A stretch of DNA of 64,000 bases from Sphingomonas lacunae (lineage in GTDB: Bacteria; Pseudomonadota; Alphaproteobacteria; Sphingomonadales; Sphingomonadaceae). The notes beneath the pieces are model-generated. The model was not told the origin of the DNA. It was given only the letters and a program-made list of their open reading frames with translations, and searched no databases. The DNA is taken from assembly GCF_012979535.1 (NCBI RefSeq), contig NZ_CP053015.1:1178001-1242000 (forward strand), read 5' to 3'. Positions 47,042 to 55,896 of this stretch are shown here, one piece after another; the first letter of the stretch is position 1; every line of letters begins with the position of its first letter. A program made the position numbers and the translations under genes.

Positions 47042-48040
47042 ATGACATCCGAAACGCACAGCAATGATGAACTGCGCACCCGCATAGAGGAGCGCGCCAA
47101 GGGGCTTTCCGGCGGGCGATCGGGCGGGGTTCGCCTCCAGGATGGCATCGTGACCGTCGCGCTCGATGTCAGCGGGCTCGATGCTCCGGTCCGCGAAGAT
47201 CTGTCGGCGCAGCTTCGCGATGGCCTTTTGCTGTTACCTGAAGTCACCGATGTGCGCGTGGCCATGACAGCACAGCGAAAGGCGCGCACTATCATCGCGG
47301 TCGGCAGCGGCAAGGGCGGTGTCGGCAAATCGACCCTCGCCACCAATATCGCCATTGCCCTGTCAAGGCTGGGCCGCAAGGTCGGCATGGTCGACGCTGA
47401 CATCTACGGCCCTTCGCAGCCCCGCCTGCTGGGTCGCGAAGACACAAGGCCCGAGGCGCAGGGCGACAAGCTCGTGCCGGTCATGAGCCCGCACGGTATC
47501 CCGTTCCTGTCCATGGGGCAGCTTGCCAAGCCGGGTCAGGCGATTGCCTGGCGCGGTCCCATGGCCGGACGGGCGCTCGAACAATTGACCGACGCGCATT
47601 GGGGCGATGTCGACCTGCTGATTGTCGACCTTCCTCCCGGCACTGGCGATATCCAGCTGTCGATGTTGCAAAAGTTCAAACCTGCCGGTGCAGTGATCGT
47701 CTCGACGCCACAGGATCTGGCCCTGATCGACGCCGCTCGCGCCATCACCCTGTTCCGCGATGCGGGTGTGCCGGTGATTGGCATGGTTGAAAATATGGCC
47801 GGTTATGCCTGCCCTCACTGCGGGGAGGTTAGCGATCCGTTTGGTAACGGCGGCGCGGAAAGCGAGGCCGCCGCTCTCGACATGCCCTTCCTTGGCCGGG
47901 TCCCCCTGGACCGGTCGATCCGACTCGGAAGCGATGCCGGCGTGCCTCCGGTAGCGCAGGGCGGATCTTTGGCCGAGCCCTTTACCGCCATAGCCGCCCG
48001 TATCGATGGCTGGATCACCAGTCAAAGCGCGGGAGGATAG
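47042..48040 (+). CDS. mrp: Mrp/NBP35 family iron-sulfur cluster carrier ATPase
   Basis: 332 residues. A shortened MIP18-like N-terminal part (about 1-75) is followed by the deviant Walker A VGSGKGGVGKSTLATNIA, switch region VDADIYGPSQPRLLG, and Walker B region LIVDLPPGTGDIQLS. The CPHC pair in NMAGYACPHCGEV binds the bridging Fe-S cluster. ATG 47042 was preferred over an upstream codon on family length. It transfers Fe-S clusters to apo-proteins. First of four closely spaced genes ending in hemH. Confidence 0.94.
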   Translation: MTSETHSNDELRTRIEERAKGLSGGRSGGVRLQDGIVTVALDVSGLDAPVREDLSAQLRDGLLLLPEVTDVRVAMTAQRKARTIIAVGSGKGGVGKSTLATNIAIALSRLGRKVGMVDADIYGPSQPRLLGREDTRPEAQGDKLVPVMSPHGIPFLSMGQLAKPGQAIAWRGPMAGRALEQLTDAHWGDVDLLIVDLPPGTGDIQLSMLQKFKPAGAVIVSTPQDLALIDAARAITLFRDAGVPVIGMVENMAGYACPHCGEVSDPFGNGGAESEAAALDMPFLGRVPLDRSIRLGSDAGVPPVAQGGSLAEPFTAIAARIDGWITSQSAGG

Positions 48041-48043
48041 GGC

Positions 48044-48472
48044 ATGCCGTTGAGCCGCGACGAAGATATGCGCGCATTGCTCACCGGTGTCCGCCGTATC
48101 GCCATGATCGGCGCCTCCATCAAGCCCGACCGGCCCAGTCATGGTGTCATGCGCTTCCTGCTTGATCATGGCTGGCAGGTCATTCCGGTCAATCCCGGCC
48201 TGACTGGTCAGACTATCCTCGGCCAGCCGGTCGTTGCCTCCCTGTCCGACATCGACACCCCGGTCGATATGGTGGATATCTTTCGCAGCAGCGAAGCAGC
48301 GGGGGAGGCTGTTGACGCCGCGATTGCCCATGGTGCCCGTGCCGTGTGGCTGCAACTCGGGGTGATCGATCCTGCCGCGGCAGCGCGCGCCGAATCGGCA
48401 GGACTGGCGGTGGTGATGGATCGCTGCCCCAAGATTGAGGTCCGCCGCCTCGGGATCAGCGGGCCGGCATGA
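48044..48472 (+). CDS. CoA-binding domain protein (YccU-like)
   Basis: A 142-residue Rossmann-type protein: IAMIGASIKPDRPSHGVMRFL at the start, GWQVIPVNPG, DMVDIFRSSEAAG and AVWLQLGVIDPAAAARAE. These match the stand-alone CoA-binding family related to succinyl-CoA synthetase. It binds CoA or acyl-CoA; no enzyme activity is known. It begins 3 bases after mrp and overlaps the next gene by ATGA at 48469. Confidence 0.9.
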   Translation: MPLSRDEDMRALLTGVRRIAMIGASIKPDRPSHGVMRFLLDHGWQVIPVNPGLTGQTILGQPVVASLSDIDTPVDMVDIFRSSEAAGEAVDAAIAHGARAVWLQLGVIDPAAAARAESAGLAVVMDRCPKIEVRRLGISGPA

Positions 48473-50766
48473 GCCGCTATTCCGACCTGCGCGAATCGAT
48501 CGGCCGGGGCAGTTGGCTCCCCCGCCCTGACCGGCGCACCCTGCTGATCGGCGGCGGGGCAGCCGTCGGCCTGGCTGTCGCCTGGGCCGTGTGGCCACGC
48601 GCGCCCGGCCTCGCGATCAATGCCGCGCCGGGTGAACAGATACTCGGGCCCTATCTCAAGATCGGCATGGATGGCCGTGTCACTGTTCTCGTGCCCCAGC
48701 TGGAAATGGGTCAGGGCAGTTTCACCCTGATCGCGCAGGTGGTGGCCGACGAGCTGGGTGCAGACTGGCGGACTGTCGCCGTGGAGCCCGCCCCGCTCAG
48801 CGGCATCTACGCCAACGATCTCCTGCTGGAAGAAGATGCACAGATGGCAATGCCTCGCCGCCTTGTGCCTGAAGCGGTCTCTGCGATGGGTGGCTGGCGA
48901 AGGACAATGCTGGCGGCGGATGCGCGTGCCATGCTCACCGGTGGCTCGACAGTGTTGCGTCAGTATGAGCAGCCGGCGCGAGAGGCGGCGGCCGTTGCCC
49001 GTGCCCTGTTGCAAATGGCGGCGGCAGACCGGTGGGACGTGTCTTGGGACGAATGTGACGCGGCCGATGGTTTTGTGACAAACCGCAACCGCAAACTGCG
49101 TTTTGGTGATCTTGCAGAGGCTGCCGCCCTCCTTGACCCGCCGGAATGGCCGCCACTGCGGGCACCCGGAACAGGTGCTTTGTTCGGCGAATCCCCCCCT
49201 CGGCTTGACCTGCCCTCAAAGATCGACGGCTCGTTCAGCTTTGCTGGTGACATCCGTCTGCACGATATGGCCTATGCAGCTATCCGTCAGGGGCCGATCG
49301 GGGATACGCGGGTCAAACGTTATGACCGAAAGGCACCGCGGGCGGTGATGGGTTATCTTGGCGCTGTACGGCATGAGCGTTGGATCGCAGCTGTTGCGAC
49401 CAATAGCTGGGCGGCGCAACGGGCGCTCAACGCCATGAACCCGCGGTTCACCACTGACGGACAGCGGGGTGATTCCGCAGTGGCGGATCGGCGGCTCAAG
49501 GCGGCCTTTGCCGAATATGATGGATCGCGCTTGGTGGACGAAGGGTCGGTCAGTGATGCCTTTGCCGGTCGTCCTGTGCTCACTGCCGAATTTCTCGTAG
49601 CCCCGGCGCTGCATGGCACAATGGAAACCCGCACCGCGACAGCGGCCTGGGAAGATGGTCGAGTGCAGCTTTGGGTTGCCAGCCAGGCCCCCGGCGTTTG
49701 CCGGGCGATGGTGGCCAGGGCTCTCGGTATTGGCGAGGGCGATGTGGTCCTTTTCCAGATGCCGGCTGGGGGCAGCTTTGATGCTGCCTTTGAACATGAT
49801 GTCGCCGTTCAGGCAGCCATTATTTCCCGCGCGATGAAGCGACCGATCCAGCTTGTCTGGTCCAGAACAGAAGACATCATGCGCGATCTGCCGCGCGCTC
49901 CCGCCCGCGCCCGGCTCAGCGCGACACTGTCCTCGGGTACCACAATCGACGGTTGGCACGCGGCCATTGCCACCCCGTCCAGTCGACACGAATGGCATGG
50001 CCGCCTCGACGGGCTCAGCCCGCAACACGCGATGGAAGAGGCCGCTGGCAAGGCAGATGCTGCGGCGATTAACGGCGCCAGACCGCCCTATCTCATCCCC
50101 AATGTCGCGATCGACCATTTGCCCGTCAACACGGCAATCCCGTCAGGTCAATGGCGTGCCAATGCTGATAGCTATACCGCCTTCTTTACCGAAGCCTTTG
50201 TCGACGAACTGGCCCGTGCCGCCGGTACTGATCCTTTTGGTTTTCGTATCGCCATGCTGGGCGAGCAGCCTGAACTCGCCCGCTGCCTGCAACGCGCGTC
50301 CGAAATTGGCGGCTGGTCGGGGGGAGAGGCCGGCTCGGGCCAGGGCCTCGCTTGCCTGTCGATGCGTGGCAGCCATATTGCCCTGATGGCGGTGGCCCGT
50401 CCCGGGGCTTCCGGTCTGGTTGTCGAACGAATCGTCGCCGCTGCGGATGTCGGCCGCGTACTTAATCCCGCCATTGTCCGGCAACAGATAGAAAGTGGCA
50501 TCGTCTTTGGTCTGGCGGCGGCTGTCGGGGCCACGACCCGCTATCGGCGCGGTCTGGCCAATGCGCGCACTCTGCGGGACATCGGCCTTCCCAATCTGGG
50601 CCAGATGCCCGCCATCACCGTCGAATTGCTGCCCAGCAACCGTGCGCCCGGCGGCTTTGAAGAAATTGGCGTTCCCGGTGTCGCGCCGGCCATTGCCAAT
50701 GCCCTGTTCACCGTGACCGGTCAGCGACTGCGCCGGCTACCCCTGAGTGTCAAACCCATCCCATGA
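48469..50766 (+). CDS. Molybdopterin-binding subunit of xanthine dehydrogenase family (IorB-like), orphan
   Basis: 765 residues. The N-terminus PDRRTLLIGGGAAVGLAVAWAV looks like a twin-arginine signal or anchor. Molybdopterin-binding stretches include VLVPQLEMGQGSFTLIAQVVADELG, APALHGTMETRTATA, and the C-terminal EEIGVPGVAPAIANALF with the presumed catalytic Glu. The pattern matches isoquinoline 1-oxidoreductase beta subunits and aldehyde dehydrogenases of the periplasm. These normally need a small 2Fe-2S subunit (IorA), which is not adjacent. Both ends overlap neighbours by ATGA (48469 and 50763), tying it to the Mrp/CoA-binding/HemH operon. Substrate unknown. Confidence 0.87.
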   Translation: MSRYSDLRESIGRGSWLPRPDRRTLLIGGGAAVGLAVAWAVWPRAPGLAINAAPGEQILGPYLKIGMDGRVTVLVPQLEMGQGSFTLIAQVVADELGADWRTVAVEPAPLSGIYANDLLLEEDAQMAMPRRLVPEAVSAMGGWRRTMLAADARAMLTGGSTVLRQYEQPAREAAAVARALLQMAAADRWDVSWDECDAADGFVTNRNRKLRFGDLAEAAALLDPPEWPPLRAPGTGALFGESPPRLDLPSKIDGSFSFAGDIRLHDMAYAAIRQGPIGDTRVKRYDRKAPRAVMGYLGAVRHERWIAAVATNSWAAQRALNAMNPRFTTDGQRGDSAVADRRLKAAFAEYDGSRLVDEGSVSDAFAGRPVLTAEFLVAPALHGTMETRTATAAWEDGRVQLWVASQAPGVCRAMVARALGIGEGDVVLFQMPAGGSFDAAFEHDVAVQAAIISRAMKRPIQLVWSRTEDIMRDLPRAPARARLSATLSSGTTIDGWHAAIATPSSRHEWHGRLDGLSPQHAMEEAAGKADAAAINGARPPYLIPNVAIDHLPVNTAIPSGQWRANADSYTAFFTEAFVDELARAAGTDPFGFRIAMLGEQPELARCLQRASEIGGWSGGEAGSGQGLACLSMRGSHIALMAVARPGASGLVVERIVAAADVGRVLNPAIVRQQIESGIVFGLAAAVGATTRYRRGLANARTLRDIGLPNLGQMPAITVELLPSNRAPGGFEEIGVPGVAPAIANALFTVTGQRLRRLPLSVKPIP

Positions 50767-51815
50767 CTCACACTTCAGATTTTCCTTCGGCCCCCGCTGG
50801 TGCCAACGGCCCCATGCTGCCTGCGGGCCATCCGGCGGTACAATCCCCCAAAATTGGTGTGTTGATCACCAATCTCGGGACGCCTGATGCACCCGAAACC
50901 GGTGCCGTTCGGCGCTATCTTGCCCAATTTCTGTCAGACCGGCGTGTTGTGGAAATCCCGCCCTTGCTCTGGCAACCGATCCTGAGAGGGATCATCCTCA
51001 ATGTGCGCCCGGCCAAATCCGCCGCTGCCTATCGCGAAGTCTGGGGCCCGGATGGATCGCCGCTGGCCAGCATTACCAAGGCGCAAGCCCGCGCGCTTCA
51101 GGCGCGGATGGGGGAACAGTTGGTGGTCGATTATGCGATGCGTTATGGTAATCCGGGTATCGGAGAGAAAATTGCCTGGCTGAAGGCACATGGCTGTGAA
51201 CGCATTCTGCTCGCACCGCTTTATCCGCAATATTGCGGCGCGACGACAGCCACAGCCAATGATGCCGCCTTTGCCGAACTGGCGAAGATGCGGTGGCAAC
51301 CGGCCATCCGGACATTGCCTCCCTATTATGATGACCCGGCCTATATCGATGCCCTCGTGATTGAGGTCCGGCGTCATCTGGCCGCGCTTGATTTCGAACC
51401 TGAGCGGCTGCTTGCCAGCTTCCACGGGATGCCTCAACGAACCCTTGATCTGGGCGACCCCTATCATTGCCACTGCCGGAAAACGGCAAGGCTCCTCGCA
51501 GAAGCCCTGGGTCGGCCGGTTGATGTAGCGTTCCAGTCACGTTTTGGCCGGGCCAAATGGCTGGAACCCGCGACCGACGATACGCTCGAACAGCTTGCCC
51601 GTGACGGCGTCAGGCGCATTGCGGTTGTCTCGCCCGGCTTTTCCGCCGATTGCCTCGAAACGCTGGAAGAAATCGCCATTCGCGGACGCGAACAGTTTCT
51701 GGAAGCCGGCGGCAGCCATTTTTCCTATCTGCCATGCCTCAATGACAGTGATGCCGGCATGGATATGCTGGAAAAACTGGTACGGCGCGAAGTGTCGGGA
51801 TGGTTTGCAGGCTGA
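50763..51815 (+). CDS. hemH: Ferrochelatase
   Basis: 350 residues. It has GVLITNLGTPDAPETGAVR near the N-terminus, the metal-site His in LLASFHGMPQRTLDLGD, CHCRKTARLLAEALG, FQSRFGRAKWLEPATDD and the conserved Glu in SADCLETLEEI. It inserts Fe(II) into protoporphyrin IX at the membrane face, completing protoheme. A ~40-residue N-terminal extension carries several Pro. Its ATG overlaps the previous stop. Confidence 0.96.
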   Translation: MTHTSDFPSAPAGANGPMLPAGHPAVQSPKIGVLITNLGTPDAPETGAVRRYLAQFLSDRRVVEIPPLLWQPILRGIILNVRPAKSAAAYREVWGPDGSPLASITKAQARALQARMGEQLVVDYAMRYGNPGIGEKIAWLKAHGCERILLAPLYPQYCGATTATANDAAFAELAKMRWQPAIRTLPPYYDDPAYIDALVIEVRRHLAALDFEPERLLASFHGMPQRTLDLGDPYHCHCRKTARLLAEALGRPVDVAFQSRFGRAKWLEPATDDTLEQLARDGVRRIAVVSPGFSADCLETLEEIAIRGREQFLEAGGSHFSYLPCLNDSDAGMDMLEKLVRREVSGWFAG

Positions 51816-51843
51816 CCGGCAGACCTTCCGGGGCCGGCCGGTC
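51814..51843. terminator. Candidate bidirectional hairpin between convergent hemH and GGDEF-EAL-PilZ genes
   Basis: GACCGGC (51814-51820) and GCCGGTC (51837-51843) form a 7-bp GC-rich stem over a 16-base loop between the two stop codons. There is no T-run, so intrinsic termination is uncertain. Confidence 0.3.
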
Positions 51844-51857
51844 AGATCAACCCATTG

Positions 51858-54497
51858 TCAACCAGTCGCGCCGGCCAACCGCTGCTGTTGTGCCGCTGCC
51901 AGCCAGCCAAGATCTATGGCCGCGTCAAACGCAAGACCGCACTTCTGTTCGGACCACCAGGCACAGCGGACATTGAGAACAGGTCCGTCCTGGATGGCCA
52001 GTTGCCCTGTTGTTCCAGGCGGAATGTACCCGGCCATCTCGATCATCGCCCCGGTTTCGGAAATGTTGCGCATACGCACCATCACCGGTTTGCCATCGAT
52101 CATCAACTGGGCGCGTCGCAGAACGGTCAGGCGCGGTGCGCGGCTTACCTTGTGGCCAACCTTGTTGGCGGCGTTGCCGTCCAGACCCATCTTGTTGATC
52201 AGTTCGCTGACTTCCAATGGTGGCCCGTAATAGAAACCTTGAATGTGCGAGCAGCCAAGTCGGCGGATCAGTTCGATTTCGTCCTCGGTCTCCGCGCCTT
52301 CGGCTGTGGTTTCCATGCCCAGCGCCTCGGCCAGGGTGACAATCGACCTGATGATCGCCGCATTCTGATTGTCGCCACGCGTTGCACCGCGGACAAAGCT
52401 CTGGTCGATCTTGATCTTGTTGAGCGGCGCGCGCTGCAAATAGCCCAACGATGAGTAACCGGTGCCAAAATCATCGAGGGCAAGGCGCACGCCAATACGT
52501 TTCAGCGTTTCGAACTGGCGTTCGGCGTTGCTGCCTTCGGCCATGAAAACGCCTTCGGTGATCTCCAGTTCCAACCGTTGCGGGGCCAGGCCGGTTTGCG
52601 CCAGCACCTGTGCCACCAGATTGGGGAAGGCCGGATTGGCAAACTGGGTCGGTGACACATTCACTGCAACACGCGCTGGTATGGCCCATCGCGCGGCTTC
52701 TTCGCAGGCCTTGCGCAACACCCATTCGCCGACCCGTTCGATCAGGCTCGACTCTTCGGCTATGGGGATGAACTCGCCGGGCGAGATCGGCCCGTGCAGT
52801 GGGTGATTCCACCGAAGCAAGGCCTCGAAGCCGGTCACACGTTCGCCTTTGCAGGAAACCACCGGTTGATAGACCAGACGCAACCCGTCGCGTTCGACCG
52901 CTTCGGTCAGATCCTGTTCCAGCATATGGCGCCGGTCAGCGGCGGCATGCATGATCGGCTCATAGAAGCGGTGGACCCCGCGACCAGCAGCCTTGGCTGC
53001 ATAGAGCGACAAGTCGGCATTGCGCGTCAGTTCCTCGTCATTGCGCCCGTCGTCAGGGGCAATGGCGATGCCCACCGAGGCACCGATCGACACCTGGTTG
53101 CGCTCGATCAGATAGGGCCGGGACACGGATTCAATCAGTGCCTTGGCCAAGGCCTCGATCTGTGACCGGCTCGACTTGCCCGGCAATACAACCTTGAACT
53201 CGTCGCCGCCCAGGCGGCCAACATGGCCATGGGATCCGATGACGTTGGTCAGGCGCTGCGACACCTGTTTCAGCAAGGCGTCTCCGGCCGGGTGGCCAAG
53301 CGTATCGTTGACATTCTTGAACCGGTCGAGGTCGATCAGGAACAGGGCCGCCGGGCGAGTGACGCCGCCCTGACCCAACAGCGCCTGTCGCAACAGGTTG
53401 CCGATTTCGGCGCGGTTGGCGAGGCCCGTCAATGCGTCAAATCGTGCCAGGCGTGCGACTTCTGCCTCGGACCGGCGGATTTCGGTCAGATCGGTGCCTG
53501 TGCCGATGAATCCGCGCAGCTGGTTGAACCGGTCATAGACGGGACGACCGGAAACCGACCACCAGCGCTCGTCATTGCTGGCAGCGCGAATCGACAGGTC
53601 GGAAAAGGCGGTCTGGGTCGATAGCAGGAAGGGAATTGTCCGTTCGCCGACCGTGGCGCTGTTGCCGTCCTTGGCTTCCGCAGCGATGCTGGCAAGCGGT
53701 CGTCCGACCATGTCCTCCGGGCGCTTGCCCAGCGCCGTCGCGATTCGCGCTGACAGATAGAGGATGCGGCCGCGCCGGTCGGTTTCCCAGAACCAGGCGG
53801 ACCCACTGTTCTCCAGCTCGTCGAGCAGGCGGGCGGGCCGGCTTGCTTCGAGTTCCGCTTTCCACAGGGATCGCGATTGGCTGAAATCCGAGCGGGCCGA
53901 TGCAATGGCAACCAGCAGGGTGCACAATTCCATCGGCATCAGGATGATCAATGCCAGCGAGGATTGCAGCGAAATCACCACCATCGCGATCAATGCGGTG
54001 GTAAAGGTCAGCATCGTCACCGGCAGCCGCGCCAGTGCCCCCATGATGACAAAGCCGGACGCGCAGATGAAAAGCAGCTGGGCCGCAGAATAGGAATCGC
54101 TTGTCGATATGGCGATGGCCAGGCGGCCACAGCCTGCACCCAGCGCGGCACTGACCAGGGCCAGCGCGATGATTCGCAGGTGTGGTTGAATCCGACGGAC
54201 CGGGCCGACATAGAATATGACAAAGGGGATGATGGCCAGGACAGCCATGGCGATCAGCGTGATCATGCCGCCCGCTTGACTGGCAATCCAGCTCATCGTT
54301 GGCGCCACGCTAAGCACCGATGCCATCACAATAACGGGCCAAAGCCTGGCAAAACTGGCAATTCTTGTGTCGAGTGCCTCGCTGTCAAAAGCGACGTTGC
54401 TCGGAGCGATGCCGAGTTGCACGGACAGGCCGGCGGAGCGTTGCCGCCCGCCTCGTTCCTCGGCGTGATCGTCTGAAAGATGGAGCCTGGTCTTCAT
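51858..54497 (-). CDS. Membrane PAS-GGDEF-EAL-PilZ cyclic-di-GMP protein
   Basis: 879 residues. About six membrane helices (about 40-210) form a MASE-like sensor. A PAS domain (about 230-350, NSGSAWFWETDRRGRILYLS) precedes GGDEF at 430-434 (VGRLGGDEFKVVL), intact but without the RxxD inhibitory site upstream. EAL at 558-560 (FEALLRWNHP) keeps VNVSPTQF, EITEGVF, DDFGTGYSSLGYL, KIKIDQSF and AEGAE, so phosphodiesterase activity is likely. The last ~90 residues are a PilZ domain (RAPRLTVLRR, RNISETGAMIEM), a c-di-GMP receptor. One chain can thus make, break and sense c-di-GMP at the inner membrane. Start ATG 54497. Divergent from phaB. Confidence 0.92.
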   Translation of the reverse strand: MKTRLHLSDDHAEERGGRQRSAGLSVQLGIAPSNVAFDSEALDTRIASFARLWPVIVMASVLSVAPTMSWIASQAGGMITLIAMAVLAIIPFVIFYVGPVRRIQPHLRIIALALVSAALGAGCGRLAIAISTSDSYSAAQLLFICASGFVIMGALARLPVTMLTFTTALIAMVVISLQSSLALIILMPMELCTLLVAIASARSDFSQSRSLWKAELEASRPARLLDELENSGSAWFWETDRRGRILYLSARIATALGKRPEDMVGRPLASIAAEAKDGNSATVGERTIPFLLSTQTAFSDLSIRAASNDERWWSVSGRPVYDRFNQLRGFIGTGTDLTEIRRSEAEVARLARFDALTGLANRAEIGNLLRQALLGQGGVTRPAALFLIDLDRFKNVNDTLGHPAGDALLKQVSQRLTNVIGSHGHVGRLGGDEFKVVLPGKSSRSQIEALAKALIESVSRPYLIERNQVSIGASVGIAIAPDDGRNDEELTRNADLSLYAAKAAGRGVHRFYEPIMHAAADRRHMLEQDLTEAVERDGLRLVYQPVVSCKGERVTGFEALLRWNHPLHGPISPGEFIPIAEESSLIERVGEWVLRKACEEAARWAIPARVAVNVSPTQFANPAFPNLVAQVLAQTGLAPQRLELEITEGVFMAEGSNAERQFETLKRIGVRLALDDFGTGYSSLGYLQRAPLNKIKIDQSFVRGATRGDNQNAAIIRSIVTLAEALGMETTAEGAETEDEIELIRRLGCSHIQGFYYGPPLEVSELINKMGLDGNAANKVGHKVSRAPRLTVLRRAQLMIDGKPVMVRMRNISETGAMIEMAGYIPPGTTGQLAIQDGPVLNVRCAWWSEQKCGLAFDAAIDLGWLAAAQQQRLAGATG

Positions 54498-54680
54498 AGC
54501 TGGGGGCCTTGTGCCACCAAATTCCAAAGCAAGGCTTAATGACGACTTCACTCTTCCTATTTTCTTTGTGGTTCCGTGCCTTGACTCGACCCTCCTTACG
54601 TTCCCGGCAACTTGCATGGCCTCATCCCCATGCTACGAAAAGTGGCTCTAACTGATCGTCTAATTGCAGCGGAGTCAGGC

Positions 54681-55403
54681 ATGACCAGAACAGCCATCGT
54701 CACTGGAGGAACTCGCGGAATCGGCGAGGCCATCTCCCTGGCGCTGCAACAGGCGGGGATGTCCGTTGCTGCGAACTATGCGGGCAATGACGAAAAGGCA
54801 GCAGCTTTCAGCCAGCGGACCGGAATTCCGGTCTACCGCTGGGATGTCGGTGATTATACCGCTTGCCAGGAAGGCTGCGAACAAGTCGCCGCCGATCTCG
54901 GGCCCGTTGACATTCTCGTCAACAACGCGGGCATCACCCGTGACGCGACTCTGCAACGCATGTCGCTCGACATGTGGGAAGATGTCATCCGCATCAATCT
55001 AGGCGGCTGCTTCAACATGGCGAAAGCCGTCTTTGGCGGCATGAGGGACCGCGGCTGGGGCCGAATTGTCAACATTGGTTCAATCAATGGCCAAGGCGGG
55101 CAATATGGTCAGGTCAATTATGCTGCGGCAAAGTCAGGCATTCACGGGTTCACCAAAGCTCTGGCTCAGGAAGGTGCAAAATTCGGCGTAACGGTCAACG
55201 CACTTGCGCCTGGCTATATCGATACGGATATGGTTGCAGCAGTTCCGGAAACGGTGCTGGAGAAAATTGTGGCGAAAATACCCGTTGGCCGACTGGGCAA
55301 AGCAGAAGAAATTGCCCGCGGCGTTGCATTTCTCTGCTCTGAAGATGCCGGGTTTCTGACCGGATCAACCCTGTCGATCAATGGCGGTCAGCATATGTAT
55401 TGA
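54681..55403 (+). CDS. phaB: Acetoacetyl-CoA reductase
   Basis: A 240-residue short-chain dehydrogenase. The NADPH site is IVTGGTRGIGEAISLAL, followed by DILVNNAGITRDATL, the catalytic Ser in NIGSINGQGGQYGQ and YAAAKSG with Tyr and Lys. The sequence SINGQGGQYGQVNYAAAKSGIHG is very typical of PhaB (only part quoted as a motif; it differs from FabG). It reduces acetoacetyl-CoA to (R)-3-hydroxybutyryl-CoA for polyhydroxybutyrate. GGAG lies eight bases before ATG 54681. It overlaps the next start by one codon frame shift (TTG at 55400). Confidence 0.93.
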   Translation: MTRTAIVTGGTRGIGEAISLALQQAGMSVAANYAGNDEKAAAFSQRTGIPVYRWDVGDYTACQEGCEQVAADLGPVDILVNNAGITRDATLQRMSLDMWEDVIRINLGGCFNMAKAVFGGMRDRGWGRIVNIGSINGQGGQYGQVNYAAAKSGIHGFTKALAQEGAKFGVTVNALAPGYIDTDMVAAVPETVLEKIVAKIPVGRLGKAEEIARGVAFLCSEDAGFLTGSTLSINGGQHMY

Positions 55404-55699
55404 AGGACGAAAGATGGGGCTCAGGGGTGGGTGACGGTGTGCCGGAAACAACCAGACAAATTTTCCAGCCTGCTGCCAAATTTAGCGTGACAATTGCCGG
55501 TCATGCCACTTCATTACGAATTGAGCCGCTATTCTGGCGTGCATTGGTTAGAGAAGCCGAAAGACTGAACTTGCCAACCAATGCGCTAGTAGCCCGAATA
55601 GATGCCGAGCGATTAGCGCAAGCGCCGTCGCCCAACCTCGCCAGCGCGATCCGGCAGTGGCTGTTTAGCCGGGCAATGACTCTTACCCAAGATCAATAG
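55400..55699 (+). CDS. Ribbon-helix-helix domain protein
   Basis: Up to 99 residues. Starts are a TTG at 55400 overlapping the phaB stop, or GTGs at 55427 and 55439; none is decisive, and the N-terminal ~25 residues look unstructured. The conserved part, KFSVTIAGHATSLRIEPLFW, then REAERLNLPTNALVARID and NLASAIRQWLF, matches the RHH_4 family of small alphaproteobacterial DNA-binding-like proteins. These act as dimers on DNA by analogy with Arc/MetJ. Coupling to phaB suggests a link with polyhydroxybutyrate control, which is inference. Confidence 0.75.
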   Translation: MKDERWGSGVGDGVPETTRQIFQPAAKFSVTIAGHATSLRIEPLFWRALVREAERLNLPTNALVARIDAERLAQAPSPNLASAIRQWLFSRAMTLTQDQ

Positions 55700-55718
55700 A
55701 ATCCGGGAGCAACAATTT

Positions 55719-55742
55719 GGGGTGCCTGTTGCCAAGCACCCC
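55719..55742. terminator. GC-rich hairpin between the convergent RHH gene and small ORF
   Basis: GGGGTGC (55719-55725) and GCACCCC (55736-55742) enclose a 10-base loop. On the minus strand it is followed by AAATTGTTG, a weak tail; on the plus strand there is no T-run. It lies 19 bp after the RHH stop and 52 bp after the small-ORF stop, so it may serve both. Confidence 0.45.
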
Positions 55743-55788
55743 AACTGATATCTCCAGCGTGTAAGATCACGCAATGGGTCCAATATCT

Positions 55789-55804
55789 TCCGGTTCAAAC
55801 CGGA
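55789..55804. repeat. 16-bp inverted repeat across the small-ORF stop codon
   Basis: TCCGGTT and AACCGGA flank CA. The small ORF's stop codon lies inside it. It might be an operator-like site or chance; no T-run is present. Confidence 0.3.
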
Positions 55805-55869
55805 GGAATGGTGTCACCCGCTTGGTCTTTGCCGGGGCGGAAAAAGGCCTCGGCCAGAATCGACAACAT
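55795..55869 (-). CDS. Candidate small protein, 24 residues
   Basis: An ATG at 55869 opens a 24-codon frame beginning MLSILAEAFFRPGKDQ and ending TIPPV before TGA. A strong ribosome site, AAGGGAG, sits seven bases upstream. Further upstream on the minus strand are TTGCCA and TAACAT with a 17-bp spacer, a good sigma-70-like promoter about 30 bp before the ATG. The sequence starts with a short amphipathic hydrophobic stretch and is otherwise polar. It lies alone in the 305-bp gap between the RHH gene and the EAL gene and is divergent from the EAL operon. No family is recognised; coding status is inferred from the expression signals only. Confidence 0.45.
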   Translation of the reverse strand: MLSILAEAFFRPGKDQAGDTIPPV

Positions 55870-55896
55870 TATTGCGCTCCCTTTTTTGGTTGCGCG

